Below are positions 26,848 through 35,927 of a stretch of DNA of 64,000 nt, piece by piece. Source of the stretch: Flavobacterium cellulosilyticum (GTDB lineage Bacteria; Bacteroidota; Bacteroidia; Flavobacteriales; Flavobacteriaceae); NCBI RefSeq assembly GCF_004349355.1, contig NZ_SMFK01000004.1, positions 128,608 through 192,607 of the forward strand, written 5' to 3'. Within the stretch, counting starts at the first letter, position 1. Each line of letters starts with the position of its first letter. Below the pieces are notes generated by a model that had not been told where the DNA came from, made no database searches, and saw only the letters and a list, made by a program, of their open reading frames with translations. A program made the translations under genes and the position numbers.

Positions 26848-28506
26848 TTAATTGGAGAAATAATCATCTTTTGTTATTTTTTTTTCGATCATTTTTCTTT
26901 GGGCAGCATCATAAACATGTTCTAAAGTGACATGATTTGCTAATTCATCCGAATTCTCCAGTTGATACGCTTTTTTGAATCCTTTGAGTTTTACTTTTAT
27001 ATTGTCCTCTACTGCTTTTATGGTTTTAAATTCGTGGATTAAATCTAAAATATCGTGTGCAATATATATTGTATCCTTTGCATTGATTATTACTCTTGAG
27101 TTTTCTGGAATATGGTTTAATGTTTGTTTTATAGCAGCTTTGTTCAAAAATGAAACTTCCTGGGCTAAATCAATATGTATTATATCGCCATCTTCGTATT
27201 CCTCTTTTCTGAAAAAATATCCCTTTTTGATGTTTCCTTTCAAAATAAATAGGATGCTAATTGCTATTCCTAGTGAAACTCCTTTTAGTAAATCAGTAAA
27301 AACCACTGCTAATAAAGTCGCGATAAAAGGTATGAATTGGTATTTGCCAAATTTCCAAAAATGCAAAAATGTTGCAGGTTTGGCTAATTTGTATCCAACA
27401 ACTAGAAGTATAGCTGCCAAGGTAGCCAAAGGTATTTTATTTAACATTGCAGGAATGGCTAATACACTTATGAGTAACAATACCCCATGAATAATTGCAG
27501 ACATTTTAGATTTAGCACCAGCATTATTGTTTGCAGATGTTCTAACAACTACAGATGTCATTGGTAATCCTCCTATTAAAGCACTTATCATGTTCCCAAT
27601 ACCTTGGGCTTTTAATTCTACGTTTGTATCGGTGTATCTTTTGTGAGCATCCATTCTGTCGGCAGCTTCGATACACAATAAGGTTTCTATAGAGGCAACA
27701 ATTGCAATTGTTGCACCTACTATCCATACTTTAGGATTCAATATGCCTGCAAAGTTTGGAGTTACAATTATTTGTTTCAATTCTTCAAAAGTAGTAGGGA
27801 CAGGTAGTGATACTAAGTGTTCTTTAGCGATTGCTAAATTACTTCCGGAAGACATAAAAATTTCATTCAATACAATTCCAGTAACAACCGCTACTAGAGC
27901 TCCTGGGATTAATTTCAATTTTTTTAGAAAGGGAACTTTTTCCCATGAAATTAATATAGCTATGGAAATCAAAGTAATAATAATAGAACCCAATTGTATA
28001 TAATTGAATACGTTTAGCAAAGAATCGAATGTGTTGTTTCCGTCTGCTTGTAAAAAGGATTGGTCTCCTTCAAAATCACTATCATACCCAAAAGCATGAG
28101 GTAATTGTTTTAAAATAATTATAATTCCAATTCCAGCCAGCATCCCTTCGATGACATTAGATGGGAAATAGTTTGAAATAGTTCCGGCTTTTAAAAAGCC
28201 TAAAATTAATTGGATTAATCCTGAAATAAACACTGCTGTTAAAAAGATATTAAAACTACCGAGATCCGTTATTGCGGTTAAGATAATAGCTGTTAATCCA
28301 GCAGCAGGTCCAGCAACACTTATGTGAGATTTACTTAAATAACCAACTACAATACCTCCGATAACACCTGAAATTATTCCTGAAAAAAGAGGGGCTCCCG
28401 ATGCCATTGCAATGCCTAAACATAGTGGGAGAGCCACCAAAAAAACCACTAAACCAGAAGCGAAATCTGATTTAAGGTTGGCAAAAAGATTTATTTTTTT
28501 TGTCAT
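26848..28506 (-). CDS. SulP family anion transporter (probable bicarbonate/sulfate)
   Basis: 552 residues with a hydrophobic transport domain (about 10-410, 12-14 helices) containing the family sequence ISVAGPAAGLTAIILT, then a cytoplasmic STAS domain (about 435-530, DIIHIDLAQEVSFLNKAAI). SulP proteins exchange or import sulfate, bicarbonate or other anions. Pairing with a carbonic anhydrase favours bicarbonate, as an inference. The gene is followed by carbonic anhydrase copy 1 and preceded by a small secreted protein gene 87 bp upstream on the same strand. Confidence 0.93.
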   Translation of the reverse strand: MTKKINLFANLKSDFASGLVVFLVALPLCLGIAMASGAPLFSGIISGVIGGIVVGYLSKSHISVAGPAAGLTAIILTAITDLGSFNIFLTAVFISGLIQLILGFLKAGTISNYFPSNVIEGMLAGIGIIIILKQLPHAFGYDSDFEGDQSFLQADGNNTFDSLLNVFNYIQLGSIIITLISIAILISWEKVPFLKKLKLIPGALVAVVTGIVLNEIFMSSGSNLAIAKEHLVSLPVPTTFEELKQIIVTPNFAGILNPKVWIVGATIAIVASIETLLCIEAADRMDAHKRYTDTNVELKAQGIGNMISALIGGLPMTSVVVRTSANNNAGAKSKMSAIIHGVLLLISVLAIPAMLNKIPLATLAAILLVVGYKLAKPATFLHFWKFGKYQFIPFIATLLAVVFTDLLKGVSLGIAISILFILKGNIKKGYFFRKEEYEDGDIIHIDLAQEVSFLNKAAIKQTLNHIPENSRVIINAKDTIYIAHDILDLIHEFKTIKAVEDNIKVKLKGFKKAYQLENSDELANHVTLEHVYDAAQRKMIEKKITKDDYFSN

Positions 28507-28593
28507 AAAAAACTAATAAAATTAAACATAGATGCTTTCGCATTTATCGTTAATGCGAAAAAATATACTTATTGATTAAGTATAGTAAAATGT

Positions 28594-28875
28594 TTAAACT
28601 CTATCAGGAGGTGGGATGAATATTGTAGCAGAGATGTTTTCGTGTTTAGACAGATTCTCTGATAAAATAATTTTGGAATTCATTTTTGATAAAATCAAAA
28701 TCTCATGATGGAAACTATTAAAAATATAGTTTTTCAATTCTTTTTTGGATAGGTCTTCTTCGGAAAAACTATAAAAAACAGAAGTGTCTTTACTTTTATC
28801 TATCACCGTAAGTACTGAAGGCGTTAGAATAAAAGTAATAAAAATTATGATTAATATTTTCGAAATTAATTTCAT
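28594..28875 (-). CDS. Small secreted or membrane-anchored protein, unknown
   Basis: 93 residues with one N-terminal hydrophobic segment (about 4-24) and no lipobox cysteine, so it is exported or anchored by an uncleaved signal. The remainder is charged and ends IPPPDRV, with two His-containing stretches (HHEI, KHEN). I do not recognise a family. Being immediately upstream of the SulP gene on the same strand, it may belong to the same transcript. Confidence 0.65.
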   Translation of the reverse strand: MKLISKILIIIFITFILTPSVLTVIDKSKDTSVFYSFSEEDLSKKELKNYIFNSFHHEILILSKMNSKIILSENLSKHENISATIFIPPPDRV

Positions 28876-29234
28876 TATTGCAAGATAAGCACTAAGAAAT
28901 TTAAAAATATAAAAACAAGCTCAATTTTAAATTTAATTTAACATATCAATTTTTTTTAGTTGTTTCTATAATTAGAAGTAAAAAGCACTTTTACAATTAG
29001 GTGTTTCTGCTAATGAATATCATGGAATATGTTTTATGGTTTTTTTTATGAGTTTTTAATCAAAATACGGCTTGTTTTGGTGTAATGTTATTTATCTATT
29101 TTTTCAATAGAAGGCTTTTTTATTAGGGGGTGTGTTGTTTTAAATGCAATAATTAATCGATTTTAACACTTTAAATGGTAATATATTTTAAATTTAGTAT
29201 CTAAAAAAGTGGGTATAAGGTAAAAATTTGATTA

Positions 29235-29264
29235 TTGTATTTTTAAAATATGGCTTTAATTTTG
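29235..29264 (+). promoter_or_regulatory. Probable porin promoter
   Basis: TTG (29235-29237), 19 bp spacer, TAATTTTG (29257-29264): a full match to the Bacteroidota -33/-7 form. It implies a leader of about 220 nt before the porin ATG. The rest of the 28876-29491 gap is AT-rich, and I see no coding sequence in it. Confidence 0.6.
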
Positions 29265-29491
29265 CGTAATCTGTATATTTTTTAATTTCATTTTTTCATA
29301 TTGATAATTCGTACTAAAAAATGTTAAAAAAGTTAGTTTTAATTATTCAGGTAAATTAAAAGGTAATAAATTCGCCGAAGGATTATATGTCTTTACAAGT
29401 TTAAAAAAGCACTATTTCGAATTTTTTATTTTGTAGAAATATAATACTAACAAGAATACAAAAACCAATTAATAACTAAATTTGATTAAAC

Positions 29492-30532
29492 ATGAAAAAA
29501 GTAATTTTTATTTTAGCTTTATCGCTAACGGGAAGTATTGCATTTGCTCAAGACGCTGCAGAAACTGCTCCAGCATCAACACCATTAGAGATTTCAGGGT
29601 CTGCCGATGTTTATTATAAATATGATTTTGCTAAGTTGCCAAATATTGGAACAAGTTTTGCTACTGATCAAAACTCAGTATCTTTAGGGATGTTAGATAT
29701 TGCATTAAAGAAAACCACAGGAAAAGCCTCTTTTGTAGGTGAAATTTCTTTTGGACCAAGAGGTCAATTTCAATCAATTCCTAATTCAGATAACACTTAT
29801 AATGAAGGGAATGGGTATAATTCTTTCCATATTCAAAACCTATATGCTACTTATGCAGCTACTGATAAATTAAGTTTTACAGCTGGTTATATGGGTACCT
29901 TTATTGGATATGAGGTAATTTCTCCATTGGCTAATTTCCACTATTCTACTTCTTATTTATTTACAAACGGTCCATTCCAAAATGCTGGAGTAAAAGCGAA
30001 CTATGCGGTATCGGATAAAGTTGGTTTAATGGTAGGGATGTTTAATGATTCTTGGAATTCTTATAATGCAGATCCGATAAAAGGATTAAATGCTTTTGGA
30101 GCCCAATTGTCTTTGACTCCTACAGAAGGAATTAGTGCTTATCTTAACTTCATGGATGGTTCTGTAAGTGGAACAATTGTTGACCTAACTGCAACATTTC
30201 AACTTACTGATGAATTTTTGTTAGGATTGAACACAGCTGATTTTTCAAATGGAGATAAAGTTGGATATACTGGTATAGCTTTATACCCATCTTACGCTGT
30301 TACTGAAAACTTTGGTTTAGGTTTACGTGGTGAATACTTTAAATATAAAGAAAACTCAGGAGATACTTCAGTTACAGCTTTAACTTTATCAGCTAACTTG
30401 AAATCTGGTGGGTTAACTTTTATACCTGAATTTAGATTAGATAGTGGTAAGGATAAAATGTTTTTAGATTCTAATATGATTCCTACTAAATCTGCTTCAC
30501 AAGTTTCTTTGGCTATGGTTTATGGATTCTAA
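29492..30532 (+). CDS. Outer membrane beta-barrel porin
   Basis: 346 residues with a signal peptide (LALSLTGSIAFAQ) and a body of alternating strands ending in VSLAMVYGF, a typical barrel C-terminus with a final Phe. The pattern (SGSADVYYKYDF, then FHIQNLYATYAATDKLSFTAGYMG) resembles the OmpL-like beta-barrel porin-2 family. It sits between the SulP-carbonic anhydrase unit and the second carbonic anhydrase and is divergent from the former, so it may admit anions such as bicarbonate. That is inference. Confidence 0.85.
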   Translation: MKKVIFILALSLTGSIAFAQDAAETAPASTPLEISGSADVYYKYDFAKLPNIGTSFATDQNSVSLGMLDIALKKTTGKASFVGEISFGPRGQFQSIPNSDNTYNEGNGYNSFHIQNLYATYAATDKLSFTAGYMGTFIGYEVISPLANFHYSTSYLFTNGPFQNAGVKANYAVSDKVGLMVGMFNDSWNSYNADPIKGLNAFGAQLSLTPTEGISAYLNFMDGSVSGTIVDLTATFQLTDEFLLGLNTADFSNGDKVGYTGIALYPSYAVTENFGLGLRGEYFKYKENSGDTSVTALTLSANLKSGGLTFIPEFRLDSGKDKMFLDSNMIPTKSASQVSLAMVYGF

Positions 30533-30571
30533 TGCCTAAAAAAGTCAGTTAATTTAACAAGTGTTCTAAAT

Positions 30572-30609
30572 AAAAACTACCAATTTCTCTAGAGATTTTG
30601 GTAGTTTTT
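30572..30609. terminator. Bidirectional terminator between porin and carbonic anhydrase copy 2
   Basis: AAAACTACCAA and TTGGTAGTTTT arms have an additional inner TCTCTAGAGA palindrome, with A and T tracts on both sides. It lies between convergent genes. Confidence 0.88.
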
Positions 30610-30639
30610 ATTTTTGAGAATATTTGAGTTTAAATTTTC

Positions 30640-31275
30640 TTAAAACTTTAGTTGGTAAACTTCATCTAAATCAGTATTGGAGCTAATGTTTACTTCTAAA
30701 TCGGTTACAAATCCTGAATTTAAACCATATACCCAGCCGTGAATAGTTAAGTCTTGGCCACTTTTCCAAGCTGATTGCACAATTGATGTTTTAGATAGGT
30801 CGAAAACCTGTTCTTTTACATTGATTTCTACAAAAGCATTGAAACGCTCCTTCTCATCAGTTATGCTGTCTAATTCCTTTTGATGCATTCTGTAAACATC
30901 TTTGATATGACGAATCCAATTATCAATAATACCTATTGAATCGTTTTTCATAGCAGCATGTACTCCGCCACAGCCATAATGTCCACAAACAATAACGTGT
31001 TTCACTTTTAGAATATTTACAGCATAATCCAACACACTTAACATGTTCATATCGGTATGCACTACCATATTGGCAATGTTTCTATGCACAAATACTTCGC
31101 CTGGTTTTGCTCCAATAAGTTCATTGGCAGGAACTCTGCTGTCTGAACAACCAATCCACAATAAAGGTGGAGTTTGGCCTTTAGCTAATGATTCAAAAAA
31201 GTGAGGATCGTTTGCTAAATTATTTTCTACCCATGTCTTATTATTTTCAAGAATTCTTTTATAGAAATCACTCAT
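30640..31275 (-). CDS. Beta-class carbonic anhydrase (copy 2)
   Basis: 211 residues with the same zinc and catalytic residues as copy 1 (Cys43, Asp45, Arg47, His99, Cys102). The two differ at about 37 positions, mainly on peripheral helices. It lies 52 bp downstream of the amidase gene and so is probably the last gene of the rimO-hypothetical-amidase-carbonic anhydrase transcript, unlike copy 1, which follows SulP. The two paralogues therefore appear to be under different promoters. Confidence 0.96.
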   Translation of the reverse strand: MSDFYKRILENNKTWVENNLANDPHFFESLAKGQTPPLLWIGCSDSRVPANELIGAKPGEVFVHRNIANMVVHTDMNMLSVLDYAVNILKVKHVIVCGHYGCGGVHAAMKNDSIGIIDNWIRHIKDVYRMHQKELDSITDEKERFNAFVEINVKEQVFDLSKTSIVQSAWKSGQDLTIHGWVYGLNSGFVTDLEVNISSNTDLDEVYQLKF

Positions 31276-31327
31276 AATTTTATTAAAGTTTAGGTTGAAA
31301 TGAATTTAAAATGATTGATCCGGCATT

Positions 31328-32242
31328 TTACTGTTTTTTATATATGTTGTAAATTGTATTAATTGTTTTTGAATCTAAAATAGAATCAACTTCTGTTTGA
31401 ATAAAATGAAGCTTAAAAGCTAAAATAGTTGCTGGTAAATTTGTTGTACTATATCCTATAATTCTTAGGCCTTGTTCAAAATTAAAGTTAACTGGAGCTG
31501 GTTCTAATATTTCATCGGGCCAAACGCCAAATCCATTCAATGCTAAAAGTTTCCAAGGAAAAAAAGCACTTGGGTCTTTTTTTCTAGTTGGTGCAATATC
31601 TGAATGACCTATAATGTTTTGAGTGGGGATATTGTAATCTTTTTTAAGTTTTGTTAATAAGGCTATAAGACTTATTATTTGGTTGTCCGAAAAGGCTTCG
31701 TATCCGTTATTGTCTAATTCTATCCCAATTGAAGCGGAATTAATATCAGTATTTTTTCCCCATGTTCCGTTTCCAGCATGCCATGCGCGGAGAAAGTCAT
31801 TTAGCATATGTACTACTTTACCATCTTTAGCAATTACATAATGTGCACTTACTTGGGTTGCAGGTAATGTAAATGTTTTTATGGTCTGTCCTAAAGAATC
31901 TTGTGCAGTATGATGAATGATAATGAAATTTGGTTTTCTTAAATTAAAATTAACTGTTCCAATCCACTCGGTATTAATTCCATTTACTAAAGTTTGTGAC
32001 CCTATTTTTGATAAGGTATCTTTGAAGGTTTTTAATTGTCTAAAGTACAACTCATTGTATGTTGATTCCGGGATAACGACATCTTTTAGATCACTAGGTA
32101 CTTTCTCTGATATAGTTTGTTGCAGTGTATTTAAATTTGACTCATAAATTTTCTCGCTTTTTTTATAAGGATTTGTAGAACATGATGTAATTGTTACGAA
32201 CAGAACAAAATAAAATAAAGGTTTAAGAAATATATATTTCAC
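31328..32242 (-). CDS. N-acetylmuramoyl-L-alanine amidase, lipoprotein
   Basis: 304 residues with a lipoprotein signal (VTITSCSTN). The Amidase_2 (AmpD-like) domain spans about 95-240 and carries zinc ligands in NFIIIHHTAQDS, HYVIAKDG and IGHSDIAPTRKKDPS. The C-terminal 65 residues (WPDEILEPAP onwards) resemble a peptidoglycan-binding extension. It cleaves the bond between muramic acid and the stem peptide and probably acts on recycled or periplasmic fragments while anchored to a membrane. It is third in a run of four minus-strand genes with gaps of 24-52 bp. Confidence 0.92.
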   Translation of the reverse strand: MKYIFLKPLFYFVLFVTITSCSTNPYKKSEKIYESNLNTLQQTISEKVPSDLKDVVIPESTYNELYFRQLKTFKDTLSKIGSQTLVNGINTEWIGTVNFNLRKPNFIIIHHTAQDSLGQTIKTFTLPATQVSAHYVIAKDGKVVHMLNDFLRAWHAGNGTWGKNTDINSASIGIELDNNGYEAFSDNQIISLIALLTKLKKDYNIPTQNIIGHSDIAPTRKKDPSAFFPWKLLALNGFGVWPDEILEPAPVNFNFEQGLRIIGYSTTNLPATILAFKLHFIQTEVDSILDSKTINTIYNIYKKQ

Positions 32243-32277
32243 AATTTTTAATTTTTTAATGATGTAGAAGAAGTAGA

Positions 32278-32760
32278 TTAGTCCTTTTTTTCTTTAGATT
32301 TTGATCTTTTTTCTTTTAATTTTTTTGGATTTTTCATGTCTTCCTTAAAAGCGAGATATTTTTCTTTTTGATCAGGGTTTAAAAATTGATTGATATTTCT
32401 GTCAGTTGTTTCTGAAAGTGCCTTAAAATTTTTCTCTTGATCTTCCTGATTGTAATTTTGTTTTAATAAAATTGATTGTTCTCGCATGCTTTCTGATATT
32501 ACATTCGAAATAGCAATTACTTGGAGTGCATCAAGATTAATTGCGGGTTTCATTATGTCCATAACTTTTTGAACGGTTACTTCAGTAGGAATTTCTTTTG
32601 GTTTTTCAGGCTGGCTTTGGTTCATTTGACTCATGCTGTTATTATAGCCGTTTCTGCCATAGCCATTGCCGCCATATCCGTTATTACCGTATTGGGCACT
32701 GATTGATGTGATCGATAATAAAAATAATATAAATACTAGAAATGTTTGTTTACTATTCAT
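32278..32760 (-). CDS. Secreted Asn/Gly-rich protein, unknown function
   Basis: 160 residues with a signal peptide ending SISAQ, then a low-complexity segment of YGNNGYGGNGYGRNGYNN. A helical region follows (about 60-140; ALQVIAISNVISESMREQSILLKQNYNQEDQ), and the tail is very lysine-rich. The helical part recalls small periplasmic stress proteins of the Spy/CpxP type, but I would not assign it. It lies between rimO and the amidase gene. Confidence 0.7.
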   Translation of the reverse strand: MNSKQTFLVFILFLLSITSISAQYGNNGYGGNGYGRNGYNNSMSQMNQSQPEKPKEIPTEVTVQKVMDIMKPAINLDALQVIAISNVISESMREQSILLKQNYNQEDQEKNFKALSETTDRNINQFLNPDQKEKYLAFKEDMKNPKKLKEKRSKSKEKKD

Positions 32761-32784
32761 GTGTAGTATTTTTAAAGTTTATAA

Positions 32785-34086
32785 TTAAATTGGTTCTGCA
32801 TATAAATCAAACTCTGTTGCATCAGTAATTTTTACCATTACAAATTCACCTGTTTTCACATAATGTTTTGAAGCATCTATAAGTACCTCATTATCAACAT
32901 CAGGACTGTCGAATTCAGTTCTTCCAACAAAATGTTCACCTTCTTTTCTATCAATAATACAGCGGAATGTTTGTCCAATTTTTTCTTGATTCAAATCCCA
33001 TGATATCTGAGACTGGATTTCCATTATCTCATTGGCACGATTTTGTTTTACTTCTTCAGGAACATCATCAACTAAATCATACGCGCTTGTGTTTTCTTCA
33101 TGTGAATAGGTAAAACAACCCAAACGTTCAAATTTCATTTCCTGTACCCAATCTCTCATTATTTCGAAGTCTTCCTGAGTTTCGCCAGGATAACCTACTA
33201 TTAATGTGGTTCTAATAGTCATTCCAGGAACTGCCGTACGGAATTCTTTTAGTAATTTAGTTGTTTTAGCTTTTGTAGTTCCACGTTTCATCGATTTCAA
33301 AATGGAATCTGAAATGTGTTGTAATGGAATATCAATATAATTACAAATCTTAGGTTCGCGTTTCATTAAATCTAAAACATCCATCGGGAAACCTGTAGGG
33401 AACGCGTAATGCAAACGAATCCACTCAATTCCTTCTACTTTAACTAAAGCTTCTAATAATTCAGCAAGATTTCGTTTTTTGTAAATATCCAATCCGTAGT
33501 AAGTCAAATCCTGTGCAATTAGAATCAATTCTTTTACACCGTTTCTAGCCAAACCCTCGGATTCTTTTACTAATTTTTCGATAGTTTGTGAAACGTGCTT
33601 TCCACGCATAATTGGAATAGCACAAAAACTACAAGGTCTATCACATCCTTCGGCAATTTTTAAGTAAGCGTAATTTTTTGGAGTGGTAGTAATTCTTTCA
33701 CCAAGTAATTCATGTTTGTAGTCTGCTCCTAAAGCTTTTAACAATGCAGGAAGTTCAGTTGTTCCAAAAAACTGGTCTACATTTGGAATTTCTTTTTCTA
33801 AATCAGGTCTGTAACGTTCGGATAAGCATCCTGTAACGAAAACTTTGTCAACCAAACCTCTTTCTTTTTTATCAGCATATTCCAAAATCGTATTAACAGA
33901 TTCGGCCTTAGCATTATCTATAAATCCACAAGTGTTAATAACAACAATGTTTCCTTCTTGTTCGTGTACAACGTCTTTTCCGCTCGCTTTAAGTTGGCCC
34001 ATAAGCACTTCGCTGTCATAGACATTTTTAGAACATCCAAGAGTAATTACGTTAATTTTATTTTTTTTTAAAGATTTGGTTCTCAT
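32785..34086 (-). CDS. rimO: Ribosomal protein S12 methylthiotransferase RimO
   Basis: 433 residues. The N-terminal methylthiotransferase domain binds a cluster through Cys18, Cys53 and Cys87. The radical SAM motif CDRPCSFC provides Cys148, Cys152 and Cys155, and a C-terminal TRAM domain (about 370-433) binds the substrate. The LGCSKNVYDSEVLMGQL start and the CSFCAIPIMRGKH context are those of RimO rather than the tRNA enzyme MiaB. It adds a methylthio group to an aspartate of S12. It is first gene of a four-gene run with the amidase and carbonic anhydrase. Confidence 0.95.
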   Translation of the reverse strand: MRTKSLKKNKINVITLGCSKNVYDSEVLMGQLKASGKDVVHEQEGNIVVINTCGFIDNAKAESVNTILEYADKKERGLVDKVFVTGCLSERYRPDLEKEIPNVDQFFGTTELPALLKALGADYKHELLGERITTTPKNYAYLKIAEGCDRPCSFCAIPIMRGKHVSQTIEKLVKESEGLARNGVKELILIAQDLTYYGLDIYKKRNLAELLEALVKVEGIEWIRLHYAFPTGFPMDVLDLMKREPKICNYIDIPLQHISDSILKSMKRGTTKAKTTKLLKEFRTAVPGMTIRTTLIVGYPGETQEDFEIMRDWVQEMKFERLGCFTYSHEENTSAYDLVDDVPEEVKQNRANEIMEIQSQISWDLNQEKIGQTFRCIIDRKEGEHFVGRTEFDSPDVDNEVLIDASKHYVKTGEFVMVKITDATEFDLYAEPI

Positions 34087-34261
34087 ATATTTAAAATCCT
34101 GATATTTTAGGAATTTTGCAAAATTACAATTTTTATTTTAAGAAGCATAAAACTTTATTTTTTAAACATCATTTGGTGCGATTTAAGAGATGTTTTGTTT
34201 TATTTTCCTGACGATTTTTTTATGAACAGCTATTTCTGGGCTATACAATAGGTGTTAAAAT

Positions 34262-34291
34262 AAAAACCATTTCAATTTAGAAATGGTTTTT
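34262..34291. terminator. Terminator between the FadL-like gene and rimO
   Basis: AAAAACCATTTC (34262-34273) and GAAATGGTTTTT (34280-34291) form a 12-bp perfect stem with A and T tracts on both sides. It probably ends the minus-strand FadL-like transcript. Confidence 0.85.
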
Positions 34292-34325
34292 ATGCATTTA
34301 TACGGTTAAGTAATTAGTAGGAGTT

Positions 34326-35879
34326 TTATAATTCAAACAGCAATGTCATAGAAACGTTATTGTTTATTGTGTTAATTTTAGCACCATCTGTTAATCCTTG
34401 GCTAAAATATCCTTGTTGGGAATTTCTTTGTGCATAAGAATAGGCCAAATCTACTTTGGTAGAACCGAAATTATATCCAAAACCACCAGAATAGCCTTTT
34501 AAATTGCCAATAGTTGTTGCATTTTTATAGGGACTTTCTTCATACCGATACCCACCTCTTAAACTCCATTGTTTTATTTTATACTCAGCACCAATTCGTA
34601 ATTCACCTGTATTTGTAAGGGTGCTACTCATTTGATTATTTAAACTTTTGAAATAAGTGTCGTTTTCTGGAGTAAATTTGGTGCTGCCATAATCTTTTAT
34701 TGAATAATCAACACTTATTAACCCTGATTTTCCAAAAATATAAGCAAAACTTCCTGTTATTTTACTTGGTGTTTGTAATTTATAGAGTTCATAATAATTT
34801 GTAATTTTAGGATTTACCACGTCTGAAGGTAATTCCCCGCCAGTATTGGCACTTACGGAAACTAACTTTTGTGTGAATTCATCATTCAATTTATACCAAG
34901 TAGAAGATTCATAGGCTAATCCCAATCTTATTTCAGTAGAAACTTTTGCAATAGCTCCTAATTGAAAAGAAAAACCAGAGCCATAAGTGTATAATTGATT
35001 GTCAAAACGAAGTCTTTTTACTGTGTAATCTGAATTACTCAAGGCATTGCTGTTGCTTTCATAGAAACTGGAAGATTTGTTGTAATCTAAAAAATGAGCA
35101 TTTAAGTTTAGTCCAAAATATAATTTATCTTGAAATGAAGTGGCTGCATTAAAAGATAATTTTCCGTTATATCCATTAGTCATGATGCTGTTTTCTTGAT
35201 AGTAATTCACGCCAGGAGTAATATTAGAAGAGTATGATCTTATGTCTGGGTTTTTATCATTTGAAGGATCTGAGGCTAAAGGGATTGCATTTATAATATA
35301 GCCTTCGTATCCTAAAAAAGCTTGTTGATCTGCAAAATTAAGATCTGCATAATTGTTATTCCGAATTGTTCCTAATGGTATGCCAAGTTGATTTTGTTGC
35401 GGATTGGCATTTGCATAACTCAAGAAATAACTATCAACAGATTTTGTTGGATTTACTCCGGCAGAAAAAACGGAGTTATTAAAATTATTTGTGTTTTCGT
35501 AATTGATTGCTATTGAAAACTTCTTCCAATCACTATTTTGATTCTGATTTTTAAAGACAAACACGCCACCAGTTTGATTCAAATCGAATGAATTGTCAGT
35601 TGTAGAGGTTGCTGTGTTGAAATAATTAGAATTATTTTTAACATTAAAGTTACTTAAGGTAGCGGTAATTTGGTTGTTGTTAAATACAGAAGAACCTGCT
35701 GGATTAACATTTAAGGACGATAAGTCTCCTCCGAGGGCTCCAAAGGCACCGCTCATAGCTCTAAAACGTGCCGTACCGTTCAAATTATCTTGAGAATATC
35801 GAATTGCATCTGAAATTTCTTGTGATTGAGAAACACTTATTGTGAAACCAGCAATCAATAGGAATATGTATTTTTTCAT
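34326..35879 (-). CDS. OmpP1/FadL family outer membrane protein
   Basis: 517 residues with a signal peptide (LLIAGFTISVSQSQ). The mature N-terminus DAIRYSQDNLNGTARFRAMSGAFGALGGDLSSLNVNPAGSSVF is the hatch-domain signature of FadL/TodX/hemin-receptor barrels in Bacteroidota. The C-terminal strand ends SMTLLFEL. Such proteins take up hydrophobic compounds by lateral diffusion. The ligand is unknown. The gene follows a low-complexity lipoprotein gene on the same strand (48 bp). Confidence 0.92.
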   Translation of the reverse strand: MKKYIFLLIAGFTISVSQSQEISDAIRYSQDNLNGTARFRAMSGAFGALGGDLSSLNVNPAGSSVFNNNQITATLSNFNVKNNSNYFNTATSTTDNSFDLNQTGGVFVFKNQNQNSDWKKFSIAINYENTNNFNNSVFSAGVNPTKSVDSYFLSYANANPQQNQLGIPLGTIRNNNYADLNFADQQAFLGYEGYIINAIPLASDPSNDKNPDIRSYSSNITPGVNYYQENSIMTNGYNGKLSFNAATSFQDKLYFGLNLNAHFLDYNKSSSFYESNSNALSNSDYTVKRLRFDNQLYTYGSGFSFQLGAIAKVSTEIRLGLAYESSTWYKLNDEFTQKLVSVSANTGGELPSDVVNPKITNYYELYKLQTPSKITGSFAYIFGKSGLISVDYSIKDYGSTKFTPENDTYFKSLNNQMSSTLTNTGELRIGAEYKIKQWSLRGGYRYEESPYKNATTIGNLKGYSGGFGYNFGSTKVDLAYSYAQRNSQQGYFSQGLTDGAKINTINNNVSMTLLFEL

Positions 35880-35927
35880 CTTTAGAACAAGTTAGTTTGT
35901 GTTTTATTTTAGTTATTGCAGTATTAA

